A stretch of DNA of 64,000 nt from Roseovarius confluentis (GTDB lineage: Bacteria; Pseudomonadota; Alphaproteobacteria; Rhodobacterales; Rhodobacteraceae): positions 434,001 through 498,000 of the forward strand of contig NZ_PPFE01000001.1 of assembly GCF_002917925.1 (NCBI RefSeq), read 5' to 3'. The notes under the pieces were generated by a model. It was not told where the DNA came from. It searched no databases and saw only the letters and a list, made by a program, of their open reading frames with translations. Below, in pieces: positions 1-8,166 of the stretch (positions within the stretch are counted from its first letter, which is position 1; every line of letters starts with the position of its first letter). A program made the position numbers and the translations under genes.

Positions 1-1157
1 TTCGCGATCAGTATGATGATGGCGGCATATCCGGCGGCACGCTCGACCGCCCTGCCCTTCAGCGTCTCACGGAAGACATCGAAGACGGGCTGGTCAACGT
101 GGTCGTTGTCTACAAGATCGACCGTCTCAGCCGGTCACTCGCCGACTTCGCAAAGCTGGTCGAGGTGTTCGACCGGAACGGCGTGACCTTCGTGTCGGTA
201 ACGCAGTCGTTCAACACGACCACGTCCATGGGCCGGCTGACGCTGAACATCCTGCTATCCTTCGCCCAGTTCGAACGCGAGGTCACTGCCGAGCGCATTC
301 GCGACAAGATCGCGGCATCTCGGCGCAAGGGCATGTGGATGGGCGGCGTGCCGCCTTTAGGATACCGGGTCGAGAACCGGAAGTTGCTGATCGATGAAGC
401 GAAGGCCGAACACGTCCGTTGGATCTTCGCTCGTTTTCTTGAAATCGGCTCGGGAACAGAACTGGCGCGCGAAGTCGATCAACGCGGCATCCGTACTCCG
501 CGCGGCAACCGGATCGACAAGAAGTACCTGTACCGGATGCTGAACAACCGCGCCTATATCGGCGAAGCGGTCCACAAGGGCGAGAGCTACCCCGGCGAGC
601 ACGACGCCATCATCGCCCGCGAGACATGGGACCGCGTTCACGCCATCCTGCAGGAAAGCCCGCGCAAGCGAGCCGCCCGCACCCGCGCCGAGACGCCCGC
701 ACTGCTGAAGGCGCTTCTGTTCGGCCCCGACGGCGCGGCCTTCTCGCCGACGCACACCCGCAAGGGCGACAAGCTCTACCGCTACTATGTCAGCCAGACG
801 GTGCTGAAGCATGGCGCAGGGTCGTGCCCGGTGGGACGTGTCTCCGCCGCCGAGATCGAGGCCGCAGTCGTCGATCAGTTGCGCACCGTTTTCCGCCAGC
901 CTGAGGTCGTGGCGGGAACGTGGAAGGCGGCACGCGGCCACGCTGACGACATCACCGAGGCCAACGCCCGCGCAGCACTCCAGCAGCTCGATCCGCTCTG
1001 GGAGGAGCTCTTCCCCGCAGAGCAGGCGCGCATTGTGGCGCTGCTGGTCGAGCGAGTTGACATCGGCACGGACGGGCTCAAAGTCCGCCTGCGCATCGAC
1101 GGCCTCAGCGGCCTAGCGCGCGAGATGCAGGCCGGTGGCATGGAGGCGGCAGCATGA
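1..1157 (+). CDS. Large serine recombinase, 5' end missing
   Basis: The reading frame is open from base 3, so the gene enters from the left edge; the N-terminal part with the catalytic serine lies outside the window. Visible are the second half of the resolvase domain (YDDGGISGGTLDRP, then VYKIDRLSRSLADF), a recombinase domain starting near GMWMGGVPPLGYR, and a C-terminal coiled region ending in a leucine-rich tail. The zinc-ribbon segment usual for large serine recombinases is present in outline (LLFGPDGAAFSPTHTRKG, YRYYVSQ) but its first cysteine pair is gone, with a single CPVGR cysteine left. Such enzymes integrate and excise mobile elements. The stop overlaps the start of the next gene (ATGA), so the two are probably translated together. 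Family assignment is firm; the target site is unknown. Confidence 0.93.
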   Translation, partial: RDQYDDGGISGGTLDRPALQRLTEDIEDGLVNVVVVYKIDRLSRSLADFAKLVEVFDRNGVTFVSVTQSFNTTTSMGRLTLNILLSFAQFEREVTAERIRDKIAASRRKGMWMGGVPPLGYRVENRKLLIDEAKAEHVRWIFARFLEIGSGTELAREVDQRGIRTPRGNRIDKKYLYRMLNNRAYIGEAVHKGESYPGEHDAIIARETWDRVHAILQESPRKRAARTRAETPALLKALLFGPDGAAFSPTHTRKGDKLYRYYVSQTVLKHGAGSCPVGRVSAAEIEAAVVDQLRTVFRQPEVVAGTWKAARGHADDITEANARAALQQLDPLWEELFPAEQARIVALLVERVDIGTDGLKVRLRIDGLSGLAREMQAGGMEAAA

Positions 1158-1537
1158 CCCGCGGGGCTCCGATCCCCGAGACGGTGACGCTCCACGTGCC
1201 GTTCCGCGTTGTGAAGCGCGGGGGGCGAAAGGAGATGCAGATGCCGGATGGTGCCATGCAACCGCGCCGGACAGACAGCACACTCTTAAAGGCGCTAGCG
1301 CGCGCATTCCGGTGGAAGCGGATGCTGGAGTCGGGAGAGTACGCAACCATCGGCGATTTGGCCCAGAGCGAAGGGATCGCACACTCCTACACGACCCGCG
1401 TGCTGCGGCTCACATTGCTTGCGCCCGACATCCTCGAGACGATCCTGGAAGGGAAGCAGGGTCCGAAGGTAACTCTAGCACGGGTGTTGGAGCAGTTTCC
1501 ATCGGAGTGGAGTGCACAGGAGAGTCAGTTCTGCTGA
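1154..1537 (+). CDS. Small HTH-like protein coupled to the recombinase
   Basis: A 127-residue basic protein whose ATG overlaps the recombinase stop by four bases, so translational coupling is likely. The middle (about residues 40-100) reads as a compact helical DNA-binding fold: LLKALARAFRWKRMLESG, then a turn and recognition-like helix around IGDLAQSEGIAHSYTTRVLR, followed by TLLAPDILETILEG. From memory, similar small proteins sit directly after recombinases of this kind in alphaproteobacteria, so it may be a recombination directionality factor, an accessory DNA-binding subunit or a regulator. No enzymatic motif is visible. That it is a real gene is well supported by the overlap and codon usage; the role is inferred. 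Confidence 0.8.
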   Translation: MTRGAPIPETVTLHVPFRVVKRGGRKEMQMPDGAMQPRRTDSTLLKALARAFRWKRMLESGEYATIGDLAQSEGIAHSYTTRVLRLTLLAPDILETILEGKQGPKVTLARVLEQFPSEWSAQESQFC

Positions 1538-1566
1538 CAACACTCTTACGGACATTAAAACTCAGT

Positions 1567-1612
1567 GCAGCGAATGACCGCTCCGAGCCCAAAATGACAA
1601 ATACTGCGGGTC
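1567..1612. repeat. Decayed short repeat, copy 1
   Basis: This stretch (GCAGCGAATGACCGCT, then GAGCCCAAAATGAC, then AATACTGCGG) resembles the segment at 5753-5797, which has the same order of blocks (GCAGAGAA, GAGCCCAGAGTAAC, AATGCTGCGG). It lies just after the recombinase module and codes for nothing recognisable. It looks like a remnant of an old repetitive or mobile element scattered through the accessory block. Confidence 0.4.
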
Positions 1613-1725
1613 ACCCGAAGGGCGGCGAAGCGCATGAAGCGGACTTTGCAAAGTCTCACTATCTGCCCTTTCTTGCCATTGAACTGGCCAGCAAGATTCG
1701 GCGCTGCGGCTCGGGCAACGATGCT

Positions 1726-2988
1726 TCAGTTTGATCCATTGTCTTCGGCTGGGTTGATTATCTCTCGGAACAGATTTTGCCACTCCCCATCCTCCTTTTT
1801 ATCTATTGCTTGATCGATGGTGGTTTTGTCGGTTGAGAGCACTTGAACAAGTATGTGTCCTTCGTGTTCCTGGGCATGGCTTCGCAGCCGTTCCAGCATC
1901 TCCCTTTGCTCGCTTTTTCCATACGATAGCTTACAAAGTGTTCCGTATTGTTCTTTCGTCATTCGTACGACAGACGGCAATGCGCTTTGAGGGGGGCCGG
2001 AAGGCTTCATCTCCACTGTAATGGAATTTGAATCGAGATCGTAGTAGCCGTCTTGGTCGGCCGGGAACACTGTTTGAACTTTTGCCACCATGTTCATTTT
2101 GTAATGCACGTATGTTTCTGGTGTTCCCATGACGACTTGTTCTTTGAATAGCTCTTTTGGGAACTGCATGATCAGTGCCTTCCACAAGATGCGCCCCAAG
2201 ACATCGACCACATGGTCCTCTGAATCGGGCAAGGCGTCTTCGATTTCTTCGAGCGTTGAACCGTGCATCAAGCTATTTCGCGTCTTGTCGAGGAGCTCGA
2301 AAGTTCCAGCATCGCTGTCGGGCGCAGCTTCCTGAACCAACGCTCTGATTGCCTGTTTTGCATATGGCCGATGCATCGGATGCTTTTCACACTTCTCGCA
2401 ATACAGCGGTTCCCGACAGTGCGGGCATTGGTCGTGCACTTTCTCTGTCGGCTTGTTGAACTCTGCCACGATCTCAAGCGCGAACCAGAAGTAGGTGAAT
2501 TGGTCGTCAGGCGAAGCTGCGTCAACGCCGATCCTGTACCAGCGAAGTGCCCGCTTAACTGCGGGCGATACATCGTGCTTCAGCAAGCGCTCTATGGAAG
2601 CCGCATTTTCATCTCTGAGAAATGGTTGTGGATCATCATATTCAACTTTCTCACTCCACATCAGAGCGTCCCTCATCCTCATTTCTGAGGGATTGCTTCC
2701 GTCAATGATCTTTCGAATCCGATGCTTTCGAAATCCAGCACCTGTCGTGAACGCAAGCATGTTCAGGCAATGTGCCATAACTTCATCGACGCTCTCTTTT
2801 GCAGCCTCTAAGTCTGGCGCTTCAAAGTAGATTTGTAACGATAGCAGAAATGGAGTAGTGAACTCTGTCCGTGGGATGTTTTTTACCCTGGCTTTGAAAG
2901 CTCCTGCTGGATCGGTGATCGTCAGTACGTGATCATCGGAGATGATAGAAACGTCCGACATGATTTCATAGTGAGCAACACATTCCAT
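1726..2988 (-). CDS. MauJ-like protein with HEPN-type motif and zinc ribbon
   Basis: A 420-residue protein. I place the start at the ATG at 2988 because AGGG lies seven bases upstream; a TTG two codons earlier is possible. Overall it resembles the family annotated as methylamine utilisation protein MauJ, recalled rather than searched. In the middle is a zinc-ribbon-like segment, CPHCREPLYCEKCEKHP, embedded in a helical region (WFALEIVAEF before it). Shortly after comes RNSLMHG, matching the R-x4-6-H active motif of HEPN RNases with the usual polar residue after R. No mau genes are nearby, so a role in methylamine oxidation is unlikely. It is divergent from the OLD-family nuclease gene across 544 bases. 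A role as a defence RNase or in nucleic-acid sensing is inference; the C-terminal third is unassigned. Confidence 0.8.
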   Translation of the reverse strand: MECVAHYEIMSDVSIISDDHVLTITDPAGAFKARVKNIPRTEFTTPFLLSLQIYFEAPDLEAAKESVDEVMAHCLNMLAFTTGAGFRKHRIRKIIDGSNPSEMRMRDALMWSEKVEYDDPQPFLRDENAASIERLLKHDVSPAVKRALRWYRIGVDAASPDDQFTYFWFALEIVAEFNKPTEKVHDQCPHCREPLYCEKCEKHPMHRPYAKQAIRALVQEAAPDSDAGTFELLDKTRNSLMHGSTLEEIEDALPDSEDHVVDVLGRILWKALIMQFPKELFKEQVVMGTPETYVHYKMNMVAKVQTVFPADQDGYYDLDSNSITVEMKPSGPPQSALPSVVRMTKEQYGTLCKLSYGKSEQREMLERLRSHAQEHEGHILVQVLSTDKTTIDQAIDKKEDGEWQNLFREIINPAEDNGSN

Positions 2989-3532
2989 AAGCAAGCCCTA
3001 TTGCATTAAGTTCTTTTGCTCAGTGAGCAATTCAAGGCATTGATACTAGCCTCGCACCTCAAACCCAACCTTGGTCCAATCAAGAAGGCTAGGAATGCTG
3101 CATATGGTGCTTTCATTGAACCCGGTCTGCTTTGAAATCTCGATTAGCCACTTTCGCCTTGACTTGTCGGCTTTTTGCGCAAGCGGCGAATGGCCAAATT
3201 CCGCCCGACCTATAGAGTTCCGGTGTCCCCTTTGGTCGCTTGCACCATTTTGAATAAATTGAACGTTCGACCGCTTCGTCCCGCATTCGCGACCTTGATG
3301 CACTTTGCGGAGAAGGTCTAGTTTGAGCCCTTCTCAGACCTTGGCGTCAGGCGCAGCATTCGTCGCGATGGGTGAGAAGCGGAAGTTTGTTGCAGGTGCG
3401 AGAAATTCTTTGCGTGACGAGCAAGTGGTCATTCCATCGAAACCACAGCACGCCATTGTATTGCCTTTACCGGCTTGAACGTGACTTGGCCAATGTGCAA
3501 GCTCATCTGACAGCACCAACGGGAAAACCGTA
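2989..3532. other. Gene-free stretch between divergent genes
   Basis: No convincing gene here. It must hold the promoters of both divergent genes, but I could not assign boxes with confidence. From 3289 to 3330 there is a segment (GCGACCTTGATGCAC, TTGCGGAGAAGGTCT, TTGAGCCC) that matches 5736-5777 at about 34 of 42 positions by eye, a second copy of the decayed repeat. Confidence 0.5.
3289..3330. repeat. Decayed short repeat, copy 2
   Basis: About 34 of 42 bases match 5736-5777 when aligned by eye without gaps. Both copies lie in non-coding DNA on either side of the OLD-family gene, in the same orientation, so they form a direct repeat roughly 2.4 kb apart. Confidence 0.45.
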
Positions 3533-5464
3533 ATGAGACTGAGCAGAATGACTTTCAGCGGCTACCGTCGTTTTCTTCACAAGAACACCCTCAAAACCGG
3601 CAGCAAATTGACCGTGCTGGTAGGCCCAAATGAAGCAGGCAAGAGTTCAATTTTGGCGCTCCTGTCAAAGATGAAGGAAGGCGAAGACTGGGCAATTCAT
3701 GATCGACACAAGTACCCAGAAGACGCCAAAATATCAGCCGAGTTAGTTTACGACCTTTCTAGCGAAGATCATGAGGAAATTGGGAGCGATACTCCAAAAC
3801 AATATGTTGTGCGCAAGAATGACGAAGGAGAACTTAGTCACGAACTAATACCAAAGGTTGCAAGGAGTAAGTCTCATCGCGCTGGCTTCATGACTAAACT
3901 GAGTAGAGCTGCCAAGAACTCTTTTCTGGTGAAGGTGATGGACGATGAGGAGTTGGATCACAATGCGTTAGTTCGCCTTAGTATGAAATTGGATGTAGAT
4001 CAGGAAACTATCTCACAGAACGATCTCGCGCTATTAGAAGAAGTTTCGTCCGCCCTAAGTAATAATAACACAGATAGCGCGCCTAAATACGTTCGCGACT
4101 TTGCCGCTGAAATCCAAAGATTCCTACTTGTGGAGCGTGCTCCTCACCCAAACGACACAGCACTAAAAATTGCTGACAGCAAAGAGCCTGCGTTCGTCGA
4201 GTTTTCACAAGACGATCGTGAAATTCAGCCTACTTACAACTTGTCACATTTTGAGCACGAGAACCCAAAATCAAGCGTTGAACCAAGCAAAGCCCTTCGG
4301 AACTTATGCGAAGTTTCAGGCCTTGATTTGCGAGCGTTAAAGGCGAGCTTCACCGCGAACAGAACCGATAGAGTTCAGTCGATGATTGATAGTGCCAATG
4401 TTCGACTTAGGGACATTTTCGCAGAAACGTGGTCACAATCAGATGTCGCCCTGCAGTTCTCTTGGCAGCGACCAAATCTTGAAATCATGGTTCTGACCGA
4501 GGAAGACCAGTCAAGACAGTTCAGTCCGCTGGCTGACCGTAGCGATGGCTTTAAGCAATATGCCGCCTTAGTTGCGTTCATCATACGGCAGAACGCTCGC
4601 ACACCCATCTTGCTCATCGATGAAGCCGAACAGCACTTACACTATGACGCTCAAGCAGACCTTATTCAAACTTTGACTGAGCGAAATCTGGCGTCCCAAG
4701 TCATATACACAACGCATTCGGCTGGTTGCCTTCCCGAAGACTTGGGAGTCGGCGTTCGCTTAGTAAAGCCCGAAAGCACCGAGAAAGGATTCTCCGTTAG
4801 TCGGGTTGAAAACAATTTTTGGTCAAACGACGCACTCGGATTCTCGCCTTTGCTCTATGGTATGGGTGCGCAAACTTTGGCTTTCTTCCCAATTCGTAGA
4901 GCCCTTGTTTGTGAGGGGCCCACTGAGATGATCTTGGTTCCGACCATATTGCGCCAAGTGAACAACACCGAGCACAATGGCTTCCAAGTTGTTCCCGGCC
5001 TTGCCACACACTCGAAAACTGAAATTCGCCGTTTCGCAACTCAGGGCGAAAACGTGGCGTATCTTCTCGACCGAGATGGCGCAGGGCGCACCTATCAGAA
5101 AGAACTGATTGGAGCCGGTGTATGTAAGAAGCGAGTGTTCTTCGTCGCCGATAAAGACAACAGCGCAGTGACAGTAGAAGACTGGATTGAGGACGCTGTT
5201 TTTACCTCTGCTGTAAGAACTTACTTGGAGCGCTACTACCCACAACCAACTAAAGTGGCTGATGATCTCTTTTTTGGAGATGGAAAAGCAGCAAAGCTTA
5301 GGACACTGGAGTCCAGTGAGTTTAAGTTTTCGAAGCCAGCCCTTGCCTATATTATTCTGGAGCAAGCCGAGACAGCATCGGGTCTCCAGATTTTCAACCC
5401 GAGGCACAAGAAGTATGTCTCAAAACTTGCTAAGTTGATTATTCAAAGCTTCGAGCCAGGCTAA
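3533..5464 (+). CDS. OLD-family ATPase with TOPRIM nuclease domain
   Basis: A 643-residue protein with the two-part layout of OLD (overcoming lysogenisation defect) nucleases. The N-terminal ABC-type ATPase has Walker A GPNEAGKSS (residues 31-39), a signature-like DRSDGFKQY near 335, Walker B ILLIDEAEQHLH near 360 and an H-loop TTHSAG near 395. The C-terminal TOPRIM part begins at about 455 with CEGPTE, followed by LLDRDGAG near 512 (the DxD acids) and VADKDN near 537. These are the metal-binding acids of an ATP-regulated endonuclease. OLD proteins act alone or with partners such as GajB-type helicases in phage defence; no helicase gene follows here, as the next 360 bases are empty. Base composition is lower in GC than the core genes, fitting acquisition by transfer. 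Confidence 0.9.
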   Translation: MRLSRMTFSGYRRFLHKNTLKTGSKLTVLVGPNEAGKSSILALLSKMKEGEDWAIHDRHKYPEDAKISAELVYDLSSEDHEEIGSDTPKQYVVRKNDEGELSHELIPKVARSKSHRAGFMTKLSRAAKNSFLVKVMDDEELDHNALVRLSMKLDVDQETISQNDLALLEEVSSALSNNNTDSAPKYVRDFAAEIQRFLLVERAPHPNDTALKIADSKEPAFVEFSQDDREIQPTYNLSHFEHENPKSSVEPSKALRNLCEVSGLDLRALKASFTANRTDRVQSMIDSANVRLRDIFAETWSQSDVALQFSWQRPNLEIMVLTEEDQSRQFSPLADRSDGFKQYAALVAFIIRQNARTPILLIDEAEQHLHYDAQADLIQTLTERNLASQVIYTTHSAGCLPEDLGVGVRLVKPESTEKGFSVSRVENNFWSNDALGFSPLLYGMGAQTLAFFPIRRALVCEGPTEMILVPTILRQVNNTEHNGFQVVPGLATHSKTEIRRFATQGENVAYLLDRDGAGRTYQKELIGAGVCKKRVFFVADKDNSAVTVEDWIEDAVFTSAVRTYLERYYPQPTKVADDLFFGDGKAAKLRTLESSEFKFSKPALAYIILEQAETASGLQIFNPRHKKYVSKLAKLIIQSFEPG

Positions 5465-5827
5465 CTTTGGCCGATAGTGCGCAAACGCTTGGGCGCGACC
5501 TAATGGGATCAACTGCCTTCCCGCCAAACCGCAGCTATTCTTGCGGTATCCGACTTCATATAAAATTCTACAATCAGCACCCCGGCTCACTCGTAAAATA
5601 AACCCACGAAACCCTAAGTCAGACGTCCGCTCTTTGAAATCTGCATTGCAGCACCGATGAGATCGGCCAATGTCTGGTTTGGGCCGGAAGCGTCGATTAC
5701 CCGTTTACGTCTCAGGGGCTGGATTGTCCGCAGTGGCGACCTTCGTACACCTTGCAGAGAAAGTCTGGTTCGAGCCCAGAGTAACGAATGCTGCGGCCTG
5801 CGAGAAGGTCTGCTTAGCGGAGCAAGG
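5465..5827. other. Gene-free stretch with decayed repeat
   Basis: About 360 bases after the OLD-family gene with no supportable gene. It holds the third copy of the decayed repeat (5736-5797). No clear terminator hairpin was seen after the OLD-family stop. Confidence 0.5.
5736..5797. repeat. Decayed short repeat, copy 3
   Basis: The first 42 bases match copy 2 (3289-3330) at about 34 positions, and the last 45 bases follow copy 1 (1567-1612) block by block. It therefore links the two other copies into one family with a shared GAGCCC core. Confidence 0.45.
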
Positions 5828-6301
5828 CTACTTCGTTTCCAGTCGGAACTTCAGGAACCTCTCCCCGTCGTAATCGACATCCCCAACCTGCACCGCGCCC
5901 AATCTTTCGAGCGCTCCAAGATTCTTCCTGGAGGGTGGCAGCAGAAACGTCACAAATGGGATGCGGTCGTCAGCGATGGCGAAGTCTATGGCCTTTCTTG
6001 AAATGCGCCTGCCAAGGCCAAACGCATCCGGCCGCAAGACGAGCCCGAAATCCCACTCGTCACCTTCTTTCTGAAAACCGCCCCACCCAACGTATTCGCC
6101 GTCGACCAGAAATGCCCAATGCCCGAGTCCATCCCGGGCCCAGTACGCCTCTTTCATTTTGACGAATTTGAGTGCCATCTCCGTGTCCCACGCACCCGTC
6201 AAAAGCGGCATGTGTTCAGCAACCCTAGCGTTGGACATGTGCTCGGAAATTTCGGAAGTTGGCACATCAATCAGCCGGGAAAATGTAATCTCATGTGTCA
6301 A
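5828..6301 (-). CDS. GNAT-family acetyltransferase
   Basis: A 157-residue protein read from a TTG at 6301. I chose this start because AGGGGA lies seven bases upstream and the fold begins right after it (THEITFSRLIDVP); the frame stays open further upstream but that part is not protein-like. The sequence follows the RimJ/RimL branch of GNAT enzymes: GHWAFLVDGEYVGWGGF forms the central strands, DFGLVLRPDAFGLGR the acetyl-CoA binding strand and loop, and PSRKNLGALERLGAV the typical asparagine-bearing C-terminal segment in which the chain is restructured around the substrate. It would acetylate an amine from acetyl-CoA in the cytosol. The substrate cannot be told. It stands alone, convergent with the OLD-family gene. 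Confidence 0.8.
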   Translation of the reverse strand: MTHEITFSRLIDVPTSEISEHMSNARVAEHMPLLTGAWDTEMALKFVKMKEAYWARDGLGHWAFLVDGEYVGWGGFQKEGDEWDFGLVLRPDAFGLGRRISRKAIDFAIADDRIPFVTFLLPPSRKNLGALERLGAVQVGDVDYDGERFLKFRLETK

Positions 6302-6659
6302 CGTGTCGTCCCCTATGTCCTTCAGCTGCCGTATCCCGGCAGCGCGGTGGCAGCAACCTCCCAACCCGACATTGGAGTCAGCTCTGCGGACGGCAGCAAA
6401 GTCCCGCACAGCTGATGCTCACCTTATGCCTGGCACGAGTCCGCTGCCGGCCCAATGCGGACATACAAGTAGTTCACTGATGCCGCACTGCAGCTTCACC
6501 AGAGCAAACCTTGCGTCCCCTGAGCCATAAGAGGGCTTGTTGTCTGCTGTGCGCCGCTACTCGCAGATTAATGTGCGAATATTTCCTGTTGCAGTTCATG
6601 ATCGCTGGGAAGCCTGCTAGGTGTAGGCGGCTCCAAACTTACAAACGCGACTCGACCAG
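6302..6659. other. Gene-free stretch
   Basis: About 360 bases separating the acetyltransferase from the CoiA-like gene; the two are divergent, so promoters for both should lie here. Part of it (around 6368-6410, CCGACATTGGAG then GCGGACGGCAGCAAAGTC) looks like another decayed piece of repetitive DNA of the sort common between accessory genes. No gene is supported. Confidence 0.4.
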
Positions 6660-7397
6660 ATGTTAACCGCATTAATAGAGGGTATTCGAAGCAGACCGAT
6701 CCCTGGCGCAGTTGGGCATTGCCCGTTTTGCAACTCTGAAATGATCCCGCGATGCGGCGAGATTAGGGTCCACCATTGGGCGCACAAAAGCAAAGTGGAC
6801 TGCGATCCTTGGTGGGAGCCAGAAACAGATTGGCATCGGAACTGGAAAAACGAGTTTCCATTAGGTTGGCAAGAAAGGGTATTTGAGGATCATGACACCG
6901 GTGAGAGACATATAGCTGACGTATACACGCTGGCCGGCCTTACTCTGGAGGTTCAACATTCTCATCTCGATCCCAAAGAACGTCGAGCCCGGGAAGCCTT
7001 CTATAAAAATATGCTTTGGGTGGTTGATGGTTCTAGATTGAAGGGTAACCGTAGCAAGATCTTGGGGTGGCGTGGAGCGCTTACCGAGATTTTTCACGGT
7101 GGCCAGCGGACAAACCTGTTTTTGACAAGTGAGGCCAACGAGCTTTTTCCCAGCGATTGGTTGGAAAGCAGCGTTCCAATCTGTTTTGACTACATGGGCC
7201 CAAATGCTGAAACTTCGTCAGCACCCACTCGACTATTCCTGTTGTATCCTGGCTCGGTGCGAGGTCGCCGCTTGGTGGAACCTCTGACGCGGGATGAACT
7301 GTTGAGGGCTATCTATTCGGAACGTGTACATATTTCCGCAGTTCGCAGCGTCCTCAAAAACGTTTTACGACTGAGGTTTTCTAATAGGCGGTGCTGA
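6660..7397 (+). CDS. CoiA-like competence/nuclease protein
   Basis: A 245-residue protein resembling the competence protein CoiA family. The N-terminal zinc-binding segment has CPFCNSEMIPRCG and the typical HHWAH motif (residues 21-42), followed by WHRNWKN. The nuclease core follows: RHIADVYT, then LTLEVQHSHL, giving the D...E-x-Q pattern of a PD-(D/E)XK fold (about residues 82-102). CoiA proteins in Firmicutes act on incoming DNA during transformation; in alphaproteobacterial accessory regions similar proteins stand alone and their role is unclear. No other competence genes are nearby. The neighbours (OLD nuclease, PD-(D/E)XK protein, IS110) suggest a DNA-targeting role in a defence setting, which is inference. 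The C-terminal 100 residues are unassigned. Confidence 0.78.
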   Translation: MLTALIEGIRSRPIPGAVGHCPFCNSEMIPRCGEIRVHHWAHKSKVDCDPWWEPETDWHRNWKNEFPLGWQERVFEDHDTGERHIADVYTLAGLTLEVQHSHLDPKERRAREAFYKNMLWVVDGSRLKGNRSKILGWRGALTEIFHGGQRTNLFLTSEANELFPSDWLESSVPICFDYMGPNAETSSAPTRLFLLYPGSVRGRRLVEPLTRDELLRAIYSERVHISAVRSVLKNVLRLRFSNRRC

Positions 7398-7529
7398 AGA
7401 CTTCATACAGAACCGGACTGCTTCGCAGATACGGCCCATTCCCGACGTTCGTTGCGGTTTTCGACGCTGCATTGCAGCTTGCCTTTACCTGACACTCGTG
7501 AATCTAGCTTAGTTTCGAAAGGCACCAGC

Positions 7530-8159
7530 ATGGAAAAGCGTCTAGTACAAAGCCTGATCATTCAAAATGATCTTGAAGAGGCCAAATCTGAGATAAACCG
7601 CAAGGGCCTCATCCTTTCGATTGCTCACATCAAGACGGCCTTCTTGGCCTTCCACAATCTTTGCGAATTCGAGAAGTCCATACGATCCATGTATGCTGAC
7701 CATCGGGAACTAAGCAGGTTATTCGACGACTGTCGCGCCAACGCAGAGTTCTTTTCATATCTGCGAAACAAGTTCACCGGCCATATCACCGACGACCTAA
7801 TCGAGAAGACCTTAGAGTGGAAACCCGAACTTCCTCTGACTTTGGATCGGGATCATGATGCAGGCATCATCCTGATGTACAACTACTGGCTGCTCGAGAC
7901 AGCTATCAACACCTATGTGGACTCAGAAGGTAACCACAAGATTTTCGACTCTGAAACCGACCTCATGTACCCGCCGGATTTCAAGCGTTTCGAAAGCACA
8001 CTGACCACGACCATTGATCAAGCGACCAAATTCCTTTCTGCCGTTGAGGCCATTTTCAAACCGACCGTTTCATCGCCAGCTTCAGAAGAAGAGAAAATAG
8101 AGCTGTTTGTGAAGGCAGGCCTTACCGACTTTACCTTTCTAACGAAAAAAGGTCGTTGA
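7530..8159 (+). CDS. Helical protein with candidate HEPN motif
   Basis: I do not recognise the family. The start is placed at the ATG at 7530, preceded by GAAAGG nine bases upstream; the frame is open further back without a better start. The 209-residue product is almost entirely helical. Near residue 80 it has FFSYLRNKFTGH, which fits the R-[polar]-x4-H pattern of HEPN RNases and HEPN-like folds (RN...H). It converges on the PD-(D/E)XK gene, with only seven bases between the two stop codons, so the genes form a tail-to-tail pair. The HEPN reading rests on one short motif and predicted helicity and could be chance. An alternative is an uncharacterised structural or immunity protein. Confidence 0.7.
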   Translation: MEKRLVQSLIIQNDLEEAKSEINRKGLILSIAHIKTAFLAFHNLCEFEKSIRSMYADHRELSRLFDDCRANAEFFSYLRNKFTGHITDDLIEKTLEWKPELPLTLDRDHDAGIILMYNYWLLETAINTYVDSEGNHKIFDSETDLMYPPDFKRFESTLTTTIDQATKFLSAVEAIFKPTVSSPASEEEKIELFVKAGLTDFTFLTKKGR

Positions 8160-8166
8160 AAGCGAT

